This document shows, piece after piece, positions 24,888 through 32,126 of a stretch of 34,288 nucleotides of DNA. The DNA lies in the NCBI GenBank assembly GCA_022793655.1, contig JAAWDG010000015.1, forward strand, positions 1 to 34,288. Direction: 5' to 3'. A program made the translations under genes and the position numbers. Source of the stretch: Clostridiales bacterium. GTDB lineage: Bacteria > Bacillota > Clostridia > Oscillospirales > CAG-272. Positions within the stretch are counted from its first letter, which is position 1; every line of letters starts with the position of its first letter. The notes under the pieces are model-generated. The model saw only the letters and a list, made by a program, of their open reading frames with translations, had not been told where the DNA came from and did not search any database.

Positions 24888-26540
24888 ATGGAAAATAGTA
24901 AAAATAATTTTATACATGATTTCATTGATCAAGATTTAGCAGAGGGCGTATGCACGAAAATACATACCCGATTTCCGCCTGAACCAAATGGATATCTTCA
25001 TATAGGCAGCGCAAAAGCGATTATGATTAGCTATGAGACTGCCAAAAAATATAATGGGCTTTTTAATTTGAGATTTGACGATACTAATCCCGAAAAAGAA
25101 GATGATGAATATGTACAAAGTATCATGCAAGATTTAAAATGGTTGGGAGCGGAGCCAAATGGCGGTATTTATTATGGATCTGACTATTTTGACCAGTGTT
25201 ATGCTTACGCTGTACAACTCATAAAACAAGGCTTAGCCTATGTGTGCGATCTATCTCCGGAAGAAATGCGTGCTTATCGCGGCACGCTGACCACACCTGG
25301 CAAAAACAGTCCTTATCGTGAGCGGAGCGTGGAAGAAAATTTGGCTCTCTTTGAACAAATGAAGAACGGTGACTTTAACGATGGCGAGCGAACCCTTCGC
25401 GCTAAAATTGATATGGCATCACCAAATATGAATTTAAGAGATCCTGTCATTTATCGAATTGTTAAAACACATCATCATCGTCAAAAAGATAAATGGTGTA
25501 TTTATCCTATGTACGATTTTGCGCATCCCATTCAAGATGCGATTGAAGGCATTACGCATTCACTTTGTTCAATTGAATTTGAAAATCACAGACCTTTGTA
25601 TGATTGGGTAGTGAATCATATTGATATACATGCCAAGCCAAGACAAATTGAGTTTGCCAGATTAAATATGACTTATACAGTGATGAGTAAGCGCTATCTT
25701 AGACAACTTGTTGAAACTGGCTTGGTCGATGGATGGGATGATCCACGCATGCCAACCTTATGCGGTCTTCGCAGAAGAGGTTATACACCTGCTGCAATTC
25801 GCGATTTTGTTTCACGAGCGGGCGTTTCTAAAGCCGACAGTATAGTAGATATCGAGTTGCTTGAACACTGTATTCGCGAGGAATTGAATCAAAATGCCAA
25901 ACGCAAAATTGTTGTGATTGATCCGGTAAAAGTCATTATTGACAATTATCCGGAAGACAAGACTGAATATTTTCCGGTGGCCAATAATCCGCAAGATGTA
26001 TCTGCCGGTACCAGAGACATTCCCTTCACGAAAGAAATTTATATCGACGCTTCTGATTTTGCTGAGGTGCCTCCAGCCAAGTTTTTCCGCATGAAATTAG
26101 GCGCCGAGGTTCGGCTCATGGGTGCTTATATTGTTAAATGCGAATCAATCGAAAAGGATGAAAACGGCAAGATTACCGTTATACACTGTACAGCCGATCT
26201 TGAGACCGGCAATGGTAATCCTATCGACGGTCGAAAAATAAAAGGAACGATTCATTGGGTATCAGCAAAATATGCAGTAGATATCAAGGTTATGCACTAC
26301 AATAAGCTCTTTACTATTCCAAATCTAAATAATATGGATGAAGGAAAAGAATACAGCGATTATCTAAATCCTGATTCGCTTATTGAAAATACAAATTGCA
26401 AAGCCGAACCTTCTCTTTTAGAGAGTGGACAAGAAGAACGTTTTCAATTTGTTCGTACAGGCTATTACATCAAGGATACGAAGTATCCTAACACGTATAA
26501 TCGTATTGTTACGTTGAAAGACAGTTATAAACCGGTATAA
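24888..26540 (+). CDS. glnS: Glutaminyl-tRNA synthetase
   Basis: 550 residues, standard GlnRS size. Charges tRNA-Gln directly with glutamine. FPPEPNGYLHIGSAKA (HIGH motif HIGS at 38-41), NLRFDDTNPEKED, YDFAHPIQDAIEGITHSLC and VMSKRYL (KMSKS motif near 265) are all GlnRS rather than GluRS features; the C-terminal half is the two-barrel anticodon-binding region. Many Firmicutes lack GlnRS and use GatCAB amidation, so the gene is likely of transferred origin in this lineage, although it is widespread in some clostridia. It is preceded by AAAGGAG and lies 6 bases after gltX. Confidence 0.97.
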   Translation: MENSKNNFIHDFIDQDLAEGVCTKIHTRFPPEPNGYLHIGSAKAIMISYETAKKYNGLFNLRFDDTNPEKEDDEYVQSIMQDLKWLGAEPNGGIYYGSDYFDQCYAYAVQLIKQGLAYVCDLSPEEMRAYRGTLTTPGKNSPYRERSVEENLALFEQMKNGDFNDGERTLRAKIDMASPNMNLRDPVIYRIVKTHHHRQKDKWCIYPMYDFAHPIQDAIEGITHSLCSIEFENHRPLYDWVVNHIDIHAKPRQIEFARLNMTYTVMSKRYLRQLVETGLVDGWDDPRMPTLCGLRRRGYTPAAIRDFVSRAGVSKADSIVDIELLEHCIREELNQNAKRKIVVIDPVKVIIDNYPEDKTEYFPVANNPQDVSAGTRDIPFTKEIYIDASDFAEVPPAKFFRMKLGAEVRLMGAYIVKCESIEKDENGKITVIHCTADLETGNGNPIDGRKIKGTIHWVSAKYAVDIKVMHYNKLFTIPNLNNMDEGKEYSDYLNPDSLIENTNCKAEPSLLESGQEERFQFVRTGYYIKDTKYPNTYNRIVTLKDSYKPV

Positions 26541-26566
26541 TACCAGTTTAAATAAAAGGAGCAATC

Positions 26567-27160
26567 ATGGAGAAAAAAGTGGAGATCCCCACATATTGCC
26601 TGTTTCAAGGATGCTATAACCCTGTCTTTGAAGAAGAAATTCGCAAGGGTAAAGACAAGTGCTGGCAGTACAATCAATTAAGCCCGAACGATCATAAAAG
26701 ACAACAGGAAATATTAGCAGATCTTTTAGGTCAAATGGGCGACAACGTTATCATTACCCCGCCCTTTTGGTGTGATTATGGATATAATATTACGGTTGGT
26801 CATTCATTTTACTCGAATCATAATTTAATTATTACGGATGGAGCAAAGGTGATTTTTGGTGATCATGTATTTATAGCACCCAACTGCTGTTTTACAACAG
26901 CGGAACACGCGATTGATCCTGAACAGCGCAAGGCTGGTCTTGAAATTGCCAAGCCTATTACTATTGGCAACAATGTTTGGATTGGCGCTGGCACCACCGT
27001 TTTAGCTGGTGTAACAATTGGGGATAATTCTGTAATCGGAGCTGGCAGTGTCGTTTCAAAATCGATACCGCCAAATGTAGTGGCGGTGGGCGTGCCCTGT
27101 AAAGTATTAAGATCTATTACCGAAGAAGATAAAACCCGTTATCCCTTCTATCAAGTATAA
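26567..27160 (+). CDS. Sugar O-acetyltransferase (Maa/LacA type)
   Basis: 197-residue left-handed beta-helix acetyltransferase that transfers acetyl from acetyl-CoA to a sugar. The N-terminal Mac domain (ADLLGQMGDNVIITPPFWCDYG) precedes hexapeptide repeats. The catalytic His lies in FTTAEHAIDPEQRKAG, and ITIGNNVWIGAGTTVLAGVTIG is the signature stretch. The usual sugar is maltose, glucose or a galactoside, but the acceptor cannot be told from sequence. AAAAGGAGCA precedes the ATG. It follows glnS by 26 bases and ends in a terminator, so it may be the last gene of the MBL-gltX-glnS run. Confidence 0.92.
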   Translation: MEKKVEIPTYCLFQGCYNPVFEEEIRKGKDKCWQYNQLSPNDHKRQQEILADLLGQMGDNVIITPPFWCDYGYNITVGHSFYSNHNLIITDGAKVIFGDHVFIAPNCCFTTAEHAIDPEQRKAGLEIAKPITIGNNVWIGAGTTVLAGVTIGDNSVIGAGSVVSKSIPPNVVAVGVPCKVLRSITEEDKTRYPFYQV

Positions 27161-27175
27161 AACGCACAATATAAG

Positions 27176-27208
27176 AAGTCAACGTATACTCAAAACGTTG
27201 GCTTTTTT
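27176..27208 (+). terminator. Terminator after the acetyltransferase gene
   Basis: AAGTCAACGT (27176-27185) pairs with ACGTTGGCTT (27195-27204, one wobble), followed by T to 27208. Confidence 0.85.
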
Positions 27209-27273
27209 ATAAAATGGTCTTTATATTGTTTTGTTAAGTGTCTGTATTTACCCATAAACAAAACTAAATTGCT

Positions 27274-27304
27274 AAAAAGATAGGGTACTGGTAAACAGCA
27301 CCCT
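27274..27304 (-). terminator. Terminator of the cysteine-rich protein gene
   Basis: On the minus strand AGGGTGCTG pairs with CAGTACCCT (27282-27290 with 27296-27304, one mismatch), then five T (27274-27278). Confidence 0.8.
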
Positions 27305-27327
27305 TTTCTATGACAATCTTTTACGTT

Positions 27328-28140
27328 TTATTTCAAATCACAGCCGCAATTCTTTCTTGTGAAAGAGGGCGGGTTAAACTCGTTAATCGGGAAAGACATT
27401 TTATTGAAAACAGCGCAAGGATTGCTTTCATCTGCAACCACACATTCTTTATCCGGTACTGAATATTCAGTAGCTTGCACTAAATATTGACCTGGACGCT
27501 CAATACGAACAACAGTGAAGAAGCCAATCGTTACATATAATTTGCGGTCTCCTCTATGCGGACAAAGCGATCCACTCACTGCGGCGCAAACAGAAGACGG
27601 GATATCGTCTACCGAGCAACAGCAGCAGCAACATTCTTTACATTCTTCTTTAACAGAGCAAGCTAATGCCACCGGATCTACTGCTTCAACGACAACGGTC
27701 GGGTCGTTGGTAGAAAATTTGCCTCCTCTGCAGCCACAGAACGGTGCATCCATATCACTCTTATAGATTTTTACGTTTCCTTCGCTGCCATATAAAACAA
27801 CTTTCTTTTCGCAAACAGCAATTCCTTCGATTTCCTGCGATTTACCAATGCATACACATGCTTCAATCGTAATCTTAACAAAAAACCGTATAGTAATTTG
27901 ATAGAATCCACGATTAAACTGTACACATTCGGTATATATATCACAATGAACCAATTCAGCGTTTTTAATTCTTACGCTTGTTGTATTATTTATAATTTCC
28001 TCGCCGAATTCGGTTAAGAATACTTCGACATTTTCAAAACAATCCTTATCTCTGCAACTATCTAATACTCGATTGCAGTCGATACAAACAACCTCTTTAC
28101 ATCCAAGTGAGGTCGGAAAACTCTGAGGTGAGTTTGGCAT
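27328..28140 (-). CDS. Cysteine-rich protein with hexa-cysteine run, unknown function
   Basis: 270 residues with 26 cysteines (nearly 10%), six of them consecutive at residues 170-175 (KECCCCCCSVDD). The N-terminus carries C14, C19, C22, C29 and C34 (CKEVVCIDCNRVLDSC). Two stretches, FNRGFYQITIRFFVKI (75-90) and GDRKLYVTIGFFTVVRI (197-213), look alike and may mark two copies of a beta domain, separated by the Cys-rich segment. There is no signal peptide or membrane segment. The ATG at 28140 is preferred because GGGAGGA lies 6 bases upstream and a good promoter lies before it. The family looks like a hypothetical protein I associate with Clostridia; a spore-layer or metal-binding role is conceivable but unproven. 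Confidence 0.85.
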   Translation of the reverse strand: MPNSPQSFPTSLGCKEVVCIDCNRVLDSCRDKDCFENVEVFLTEFGEEIINNTTSVRIKNAELVHCDIYTECVQFNRGFYQITIRFFVKITIEACVCIGKSQEIEGIAVCEKKVVLYGSEGNVKIYKSDMDAPFCGCRGGKFSTNDPTVVVEAVDPVALACSVKEECKECCCCCCSVDDIPSSVCAAVSGSLCPHRGDRKLYVTIGFFTVVRIERPGQYLVQATEYSVPDKECVVADESNPCAVFNKMSFPINEFNPPSFTRKNCGCDLK

Positions 28141-28189
28141 TGATAATTCCTCCCACAAAATGATCGGTTTAAAACCGTATCTGTTAGTT

Positions 28190-28218
28190 ATCTTATGCAA
28201 GAAAGGTCGATGTGTCAA
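28190..28218 (-). promoter_or_regulatory. Sigma-A promoter of the cysteine-rich gene
   Basis: On the minus strand: TTGACA (28213-28218), 17-base spacer, TAAGAT (28190-28195). The leader holds a palindrome CGGTTT-T-AAACCG (28165-28177). The promoter is of vegetative type, not an obvious sporulation-sigma match. Confidence 0.78.
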
Positions 28219-28330
28219 TGCCAATACCCGTAGAGCATATAGCTCAACAAACACAAATTTCTCTAACTTTGTTTTTTATGTTTAAAACAGCGCCTCAAAG
28301 AGGTTTTCCATAGCTTAAGTTACAAAAACA

Positions 28331-28366
28331 AAAAATTCTTGAGAACTGTAGTTCTCAAGAATTTTT
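28331..28366. terminator. Terminator of the small P-loop gene
   Basis: A perfect 17-bp inverted repeat, 28331-28347 with 28350-28366, with A and T runs at both ends. It lies 12 bases after the stop of the minus-strand P-loop gene. Confidence 0.9.
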
Positions 28367-28377
28367 GTTATCAATTT

Positions 28378-28788
28378 TTATTTTACATATTGAAGAAGAC
28401 TTTCAGGAATATCTTCTTTCGCGCAGGAAACTGTCATTGTCACGGAAAGATTTTGCCCTTCTGCAAAAATAGCTAATTTCCTTACAAAATGACCAAAGTC
28501 ATCCATATCATCCTTGCAAATTTTAAGGCAAGAATCAATAAAAATATCCTGTATATCGTGATCGCTTGCACAAATACCGGCAATAAACCCAAAGAGATAG
28601 TGTGCATCGCTGATCATATATTCATCTGTATTGATGAGTCTGGCCAAATACTTGATTTCATGCCGCAGTTTGGTTCCTCTTTCGAGACAAACAACAGAAC
28701 CGTTGCAATGATCTACGGTTGTATTTACCAAATCAATCAGCGTTTTGGTTTTACCTGTTCCCTTTACCCCTACAATAAGGTTGATCAT
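28378..28788 (-). CDS. Small P-loop ATP-binding protein, unknown function
   Basis: 136 residues. Starts directly with the strand MINLIVGVKGTGKTKTL, containing Walker A GVKGTGKT (7-14). A Walker-B-like strand, IQDIFIDSC, lies near residue 80, and a late strand (LSVTMTVSC) could be the sensor strand. It is a minimal P-loop domain with no added DNA-binding or membrane segment, and four cysteines. Homologues of this kind in clostridia are annotated only as ATP-binding proteins. GGAGGGAAG is the ribosome binding site. It has its own promoter and terminator and lies just upstream of the cysteine-rich gene on the same strand; no functional link is proven. Confidence 0.8.
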   Translation of the reverse strand: MINLIVGVKGTGKTKTLIDLVNTTVDHCNGSVVCLERGTKLRHEIKYLARLINTDEYMISDAHYLFGFIAGICASDHDIQDIFIDSCLKICKDDMDDFGHFVRKLAIFAEGQNLSVTMTVSCAKEDIPESLLQYVK

Positions 28789-28828
28789 CTTCTTCCCTCC
28801 GATAATGAACTTAGTTGATTCTATCTAT

Positions 28829-28857
28829 ATTATACATGATAGAAGAATAGATTGCAA
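28829..28857 (-). promoter_or_regulatory. Sigma-A promoter of the P-loop gene
   Basis: On the minus strand: TTGCAA (28852-28857), 17-base spacer, TATAAT (28829-28834). Confidence 0.8.
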
Positions 28858-28930
28858 GCGATTTTATTATTATTAACCAAAACGCCATAGAATGGTTTGT
28901 TTTAGGATGAAAAGCTGACAAATAGTGATT

Positions 28931-28950
28931 AAAAAAATCGTTTATCGATT
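28931..28950 (-). terminator. Short terminator overlapping the pgi stop codon
   Basis: AATCG (28946-28950) pairs with CGATT (28936-28940) and leads into seven T on the minus strand (28931-28937). The 5-bp stem is weak, and the loop contains the stop codon. Confidence 0.5.
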
Positions 28951-30282
28951 TTGCATGCGCGCTTCCAACGCTTGTTTCTTATCTTCGTAACCCGGTTTGC
29001 CGAGCAATGCATACATATTGTCTTTATATGCTTCTACACCAGGTTGGTCAAACGGATTAACCTCTAACATATAAGCAGACAACGCACAAGCCAACTCAAA
29101 AAAGTAAACAATAAATCCAAAACTATGCGCTGAACGGCCGTCAAACTCTAAAATAATATTTGGCACACCGCCGTCGGCGTGAGCCATAGCCGTTGCGGTA
29201 AACGCTTTTTCATTGACGTAGTCCATCGTTTGGCCGGCTATAAAATTCAAACCGTCCGGATCCTGTTCATCAAAAGGAATGACAATTTCTTGTTTGTCTT
29301 TGAAAAACAATACTGTTTCAAATAAATTCCGTTTCCCTTGCTGAATCATCTGCCCTAACGAGTGAAGATCAGTGGAGAAAGTAACAGAAACCGGGAAAAG
29401 TCCTTTGCCCTCTTTCCCTTCGCTTTCGCCAAACAACTGTTTCCACCATTCAGAAAGTTTTTGTGCCGCACTGTCATACGAAACTAAAATTTCTATCTCT
29501 TTTCCCTGCCGATACAACAGGTTACGCAGTACCGCATAACGGCAGCAATCGTTTTGCCTAAGATCGCAGGAGGCATATTGTTTACGTGCTTCGCTGGCTC
29601 CCGCCATTATGGCATCAATATCAATGCCGGCAGCCGCAATCGGCAAAAGACCGACTGCAGACAAAACCGAATAACGCCCGCCGATATCATCGGGCACTAC
29701 AAAGGTCTTATATCCCTTTTGATCGGCTAATTCCTTTAACTTGCCTTTCGCTTTATCCGTGGTTACAAAAATTCTCTCTTTTGCGCCCTCTTCACCATAT
29801 TTTGATTCCAGTAAATTTCTGAAAATACGGAAAGATATGGCCGGTTCGGTCGTGGTACCCGATTTAGAAATAACATTGACACAAACATCCTTCCCTTCGC
29901 AAAGAGACAATAACTCCTGCAAAGAGGATGATGAAAGATCATTTCCCGAGAAATAAATGTCCGGCGTATTCTTTTTTAATTGATTGTAATTCGGACTCTT
30001 AATAAATTCTATCGCTGCTCTTGCGCCCAAATAAGAACCGCCTATCCCAATCACAATAAAAATATCACAATGATTTTGAATATACTGTGCTGCTTTTTTA
30101 ATCTCGGCAAATTCGTCCCGGTCATAAGTATCCGGCAAAGTGAGCCAGCCAAGATAGTCAGAACCTTTCCCGGTCCCTTTCATCAGTTTCTCATAAGCGC
30201 CGCTGAGAACTGGCGCCATTGATTCAAACGCTTCTTTTGTTATCGATTCTCCCATAAATGTATTATTTAACTTAATCGACAT
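28942..30282 (-). CDS. pgi: Glucose-6-phosphate isomerase
   Basis: 446-residue cytoplasmic enzyme that interconverts glucose 6-phosphate and fructose 6-phosphate in glycolysis. Seen motifs: IGIGGSYLGARAAIEF (from about 78), VISKSGTTTEPA with the phosphate-binding Ser and Thr, the signature DIGGRYSVLSAVGLLP and the C-terminal signature NPFDQPGVEAYK. The short length is usual for Firmicutes and Bacteroidetes forms. An ATG at 30291 is also in frame, but GGGAAG is better spaced (8 bases) for the ATG at 30282. It is a single-gene unit with its own promoter. Confidence 0.97.
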   Translation of the reverse strand: MSIKLNNTFMGESITKEAFESMAPVLSGAYEKLMKGTGKGSDYLGWLTLPDTYDRDEFAEIKKAAQYIQNHCDIFIVIGIGGSYLGARAAIEFIKSPNYNQLKKNTPDIYFSGNDLSSSSLQELLSLCEGKDVCVNVISKSGTTTEPAISFRIFRNLLESKYGEEGAKERIFVTTDKAKGKLKELADQKGYKTFVVPDDIGGRYSVLSAVGLLPIAAAGIDIDAIMAGASEARKQYASCDLRQNDCCRYAVLRNLLYRQGKEIEILVSYDSAAQKLSEWWKQLFGESEGKEGKGLFPVSVTFSTDLHSLGQMIQQGKRNLFETVLFFKDKQEIVIPFDEQDPDGLNFIAGQTMDYVNEKAFTATAMAHADGGVPNIILEFDGRSAHSFGFIVYFFELACALSAYMLEVNPFDQPGVEAYKDNMYALLGKPGYEDKKQALEARMQNR

Positions 30283-30334
30283 ACCATCCACTTCCCTTTT
30301 TATAAACTTCTAATTTAAATAAACGATTACATTT

Positions 30335-30363
30335 ATTATACATCAAAAATGATGAAAACGCAA
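30335..30363 (-). promoter_or_regulatory. Sigma-A promoter of pgi
   Basis: On the minus strand: TTGCGT (30358-30363), 17-base spacer, TATAAT (30335-30340). It lies just past the stop codon of the carboxypeptidase gene upstream. Confidence 0.8.
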
Positions 30364-30374
30364 CCGAAAACAAT

Positions 30375-31493
30375 TTACATCACACACCATTTGCCAAGAA
30401 TCATTTTTAACATGCTCATGAAATTTAGCTTATCTATATCTGTGTTGGCAAGGATCTCTTCTTCATGAATCACTTCATCGCCTGACTGATAATAAACATG
30501 GCCAATAACATCGCCCGCAGCAATAGGCGCGGTAATATTTTCATTGATTTCTATATTTTGCGTCACTTCTCCCGCATTTTTCTCTCTTACGATGGAATAT
30601 TCTTGATATGAAGCACACAATGTTTCTTCTGTGCCCCCATAAATAGGAACATCGTTGATTTCTGATTCAGGAAAATGATAAATACAATAATTAGCAAACC
30701 CATAATCAAGCAATGTCTGTGCGGTGGCATTGCGCGAATCTCTTGTACTAGCACCCATAATAACAGCAATCAGCTGCATATCATCCCGCAAAGCGGTAGC
30801 ACTAATGCAGAAACCGGCATGAGAGGTGGAACCTGTTTTTAAACCGTTCGCGCCGTTATAAAATTTAATTAATCGATTCGTGTTAGTCAAACCGAACTGA
30901 CCGTTTCGCACCGTATCCATCCAGATGGTGGTATAGTTAAAAATAATGGGATGTGATAACAATTCAGCAGACATAAGTGCAATATCACGGGCAGAGGTTA
31001 GATGTGAAGTTGTTGTATCATCCAAACCGTTTGTATTTTCAAAATTTGTGTTCACCATACCAAGCTCGCCGGCTCTTTTATTCATAAGCTCTACAAAGGC
31101 ACTTTCGCTGCCGGCAACGTATTCTGCCAAAGCGACGGCAGCGTCATTAGCACTGGCTACCACTACACTTTTGATGAGTTCATCGACTGTCATGGCTTCA
31201 CCTGGTTCTAAATAAATTTGCGAGCCACCCATAGAAGCCGCATTTTCAGAACAAGTTACCTGATCAGTTAGCTGAATATCCCCTCTGTCTACCGCCTCGA
31301 TGACTAAAAGAAGCGTCATGATTTTGGTCACTGAAGCTGGCGGCAGCGCATTGTCAGCCTCATATTCATAAAGGACCGTTTTGGTAGAAGCTTCCATCAG
31401 AATAACACTTTTAGCGTCGCCGTTCAACTCGTTTGCTAAAACAGGCGTTATCAACATGAATAGACAAAGCAGGATACAAACTAATCGTTTCAT
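30375..31493 (-). CDS. D-alanyl-D-alanine carboxypeptidase (DacF/PBP5 type)
   Basis: 372-residue secreted S11 serine peptidase that trims the terminal D-Ala of peptidoglycan stem peptides. Signal peptide residues 1-20 (cleavage likely after VLA). Active-site motifs: SVTK (54-57, nucleophile Ser54), SAN (114-116) and KTG (219-221). The PBP5-type C-terminal beta domain follows (about 275-350), and the end FMSMLKMILGKW could be the amphipathic membrane anchor. Similar to the DacF/DacB family, which in spore formers shapes cortex crosslinking, though vegetative DacA is equally possible. The ATG at 31493 has GAGGAG 7 bases upstream; an upstream in-frame GTG overlaps that site. A palindrome AGGGAAATATCCCT lies in the leader. 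Confidence 0.94.
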   Translation of the reverse strand: MKRLVCILLCLFMLITPVLANELNGDAKSVILMEASTKTVLYEYEADNALPPASVTKIMTLLLVIEAVDRGDIQLTDQVTCSENAASMGGSQIYLEPGEAMTVDELIKSVVVASANDAAVALAEYVAGSESAFVELMNKRAGELGMVNTNFENTNGLDDTTTSHLTSARDIALMSAELLSHPIIFNYTTIWMDTVRNGQFGLTNTNRLIKFYNGANGLKTGSTSHAGFCISATALRDDMQLIAVIMGASTRDSRNATAQTLLDYGFANYCIYHFPESEINDVPIYGGTEETLCASYQEYSIVREKNAGEVTQNIEINENITAPIAAGDVIGHVYYQSGDEVIHEEEILANTDIDKLNFMSMLKMILGKWCVM

Positions 31494-31559
31494 ATTTTTT
31501 CTCCTCACATTAAAGGGAAATATCCCTAATATATCAAAATAATAAAGTGATCAAGCTTA

Positions 31560-32051
31560 TCAAATCAAAGTAAACAGCGTGACAACAAATAAATACGTGT
31601 AAATAGCAGTACAAAAGATACAAAGCACAAAAAACAAAAAGTTTTTACGGCTTTTAATCATCAGATAAATCCATAATAAAAGAATAAGCGTACAAATAAT
31701 AAAGGACAGAATAACAAAGCAAAATCGGAAAAATAAATTGACATAAATAATCGAAAGCACATAAATAAGAAGCAAGCAAACAGAAAACAAACGGTTGATT
31801 TTGCATTTAAAGTTATCAAACAAAGTCTCACACAGCAAAACTGAAATAAGCAAATGTGAAAATAAAATAAAAAGCGATACAAAAAACAACGGCAAACAAA
31901 ACGGCGGCAGCAAGCCTTCTAAAAACTCTTGTTGATAAAATACCATACACCCACCGATTAAACTAATCAGTAGCAAAATGCCCGCCACCGGCAAAACAAG
32001 AGAAAAACGGAGCTGGCATATATTAAAATAACATTTTTTTAAGAATGTCAA
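31560..32051 (-). CDS. Small polytopic membrane protein, unknown function
   Basis: 163 residues with about five hydrophobic segments, rich in Leu, Ile, Phe and Cys, short loops, a few basic residues. No family recognised; the Trp-rich pattern of TspO proteins is absent. The only good start is a TTG at 32051 with AGGTGA upstream, but this lies in the 3' arm and T tract of the terminator of the preceding gene (32050-32082). The reading frame is long for such AT-rich sequence, so I favour a real gene, with either translation coupled to terminator read-through or an unidentified start. The next in-frame Met is at residue 36, which would remove the first membrane segment. Confidence 0.6.
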   Translation of the reverse strand: MTFLKKCYFNICQLRFSLVLPVAGILLLISLIGGCMVFYQQEFLEGLLPPFCLPLFFVSLFILFSHLLISVLLCETLFDNFKCKINRLFSVCLLLIYVLSIIYVNLFFRFCFVILSFIICTLILLLWIYLMIKSRKNFLFFVLCIFCTAIYTYLFVVTLFTLI

Positions 32052-32082
32052 AAAATCACCTCATATAAGATATATGAGGTGA
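32050..32082 (-). terminator. Terminator of the class A PBP gene, overlapping the next RBS
   Basis: A perfect 12-bp stem, TCACCTCATATA (32056-32067) with TATATGAGGTGA (32071-32082), followed on the minus strand by six T (32050-32055). The 3' arm on that strand contains AGGTGA, the only Shine-Dalgarno of the next gene. Confidence 0.88.
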
Positions 32083-32126
32083 TTTATCTAATTTAGTATT
32101 ATTTTATAAATATTTTTGCTTGACTA

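Noticed and set aside
27515-27766. Plus-strand ORF with a glutamine run (QQQQQ)
   Set aside because: It is the antisense of the six-cysteine codons of the minus-strand gene, and has no ribosome binding site.
31560-32051. TspO/MBR family membrane protein
   Set aside because: Size and number of membrane segments fit, but the conserved tryptophan-rich pattern is missing.
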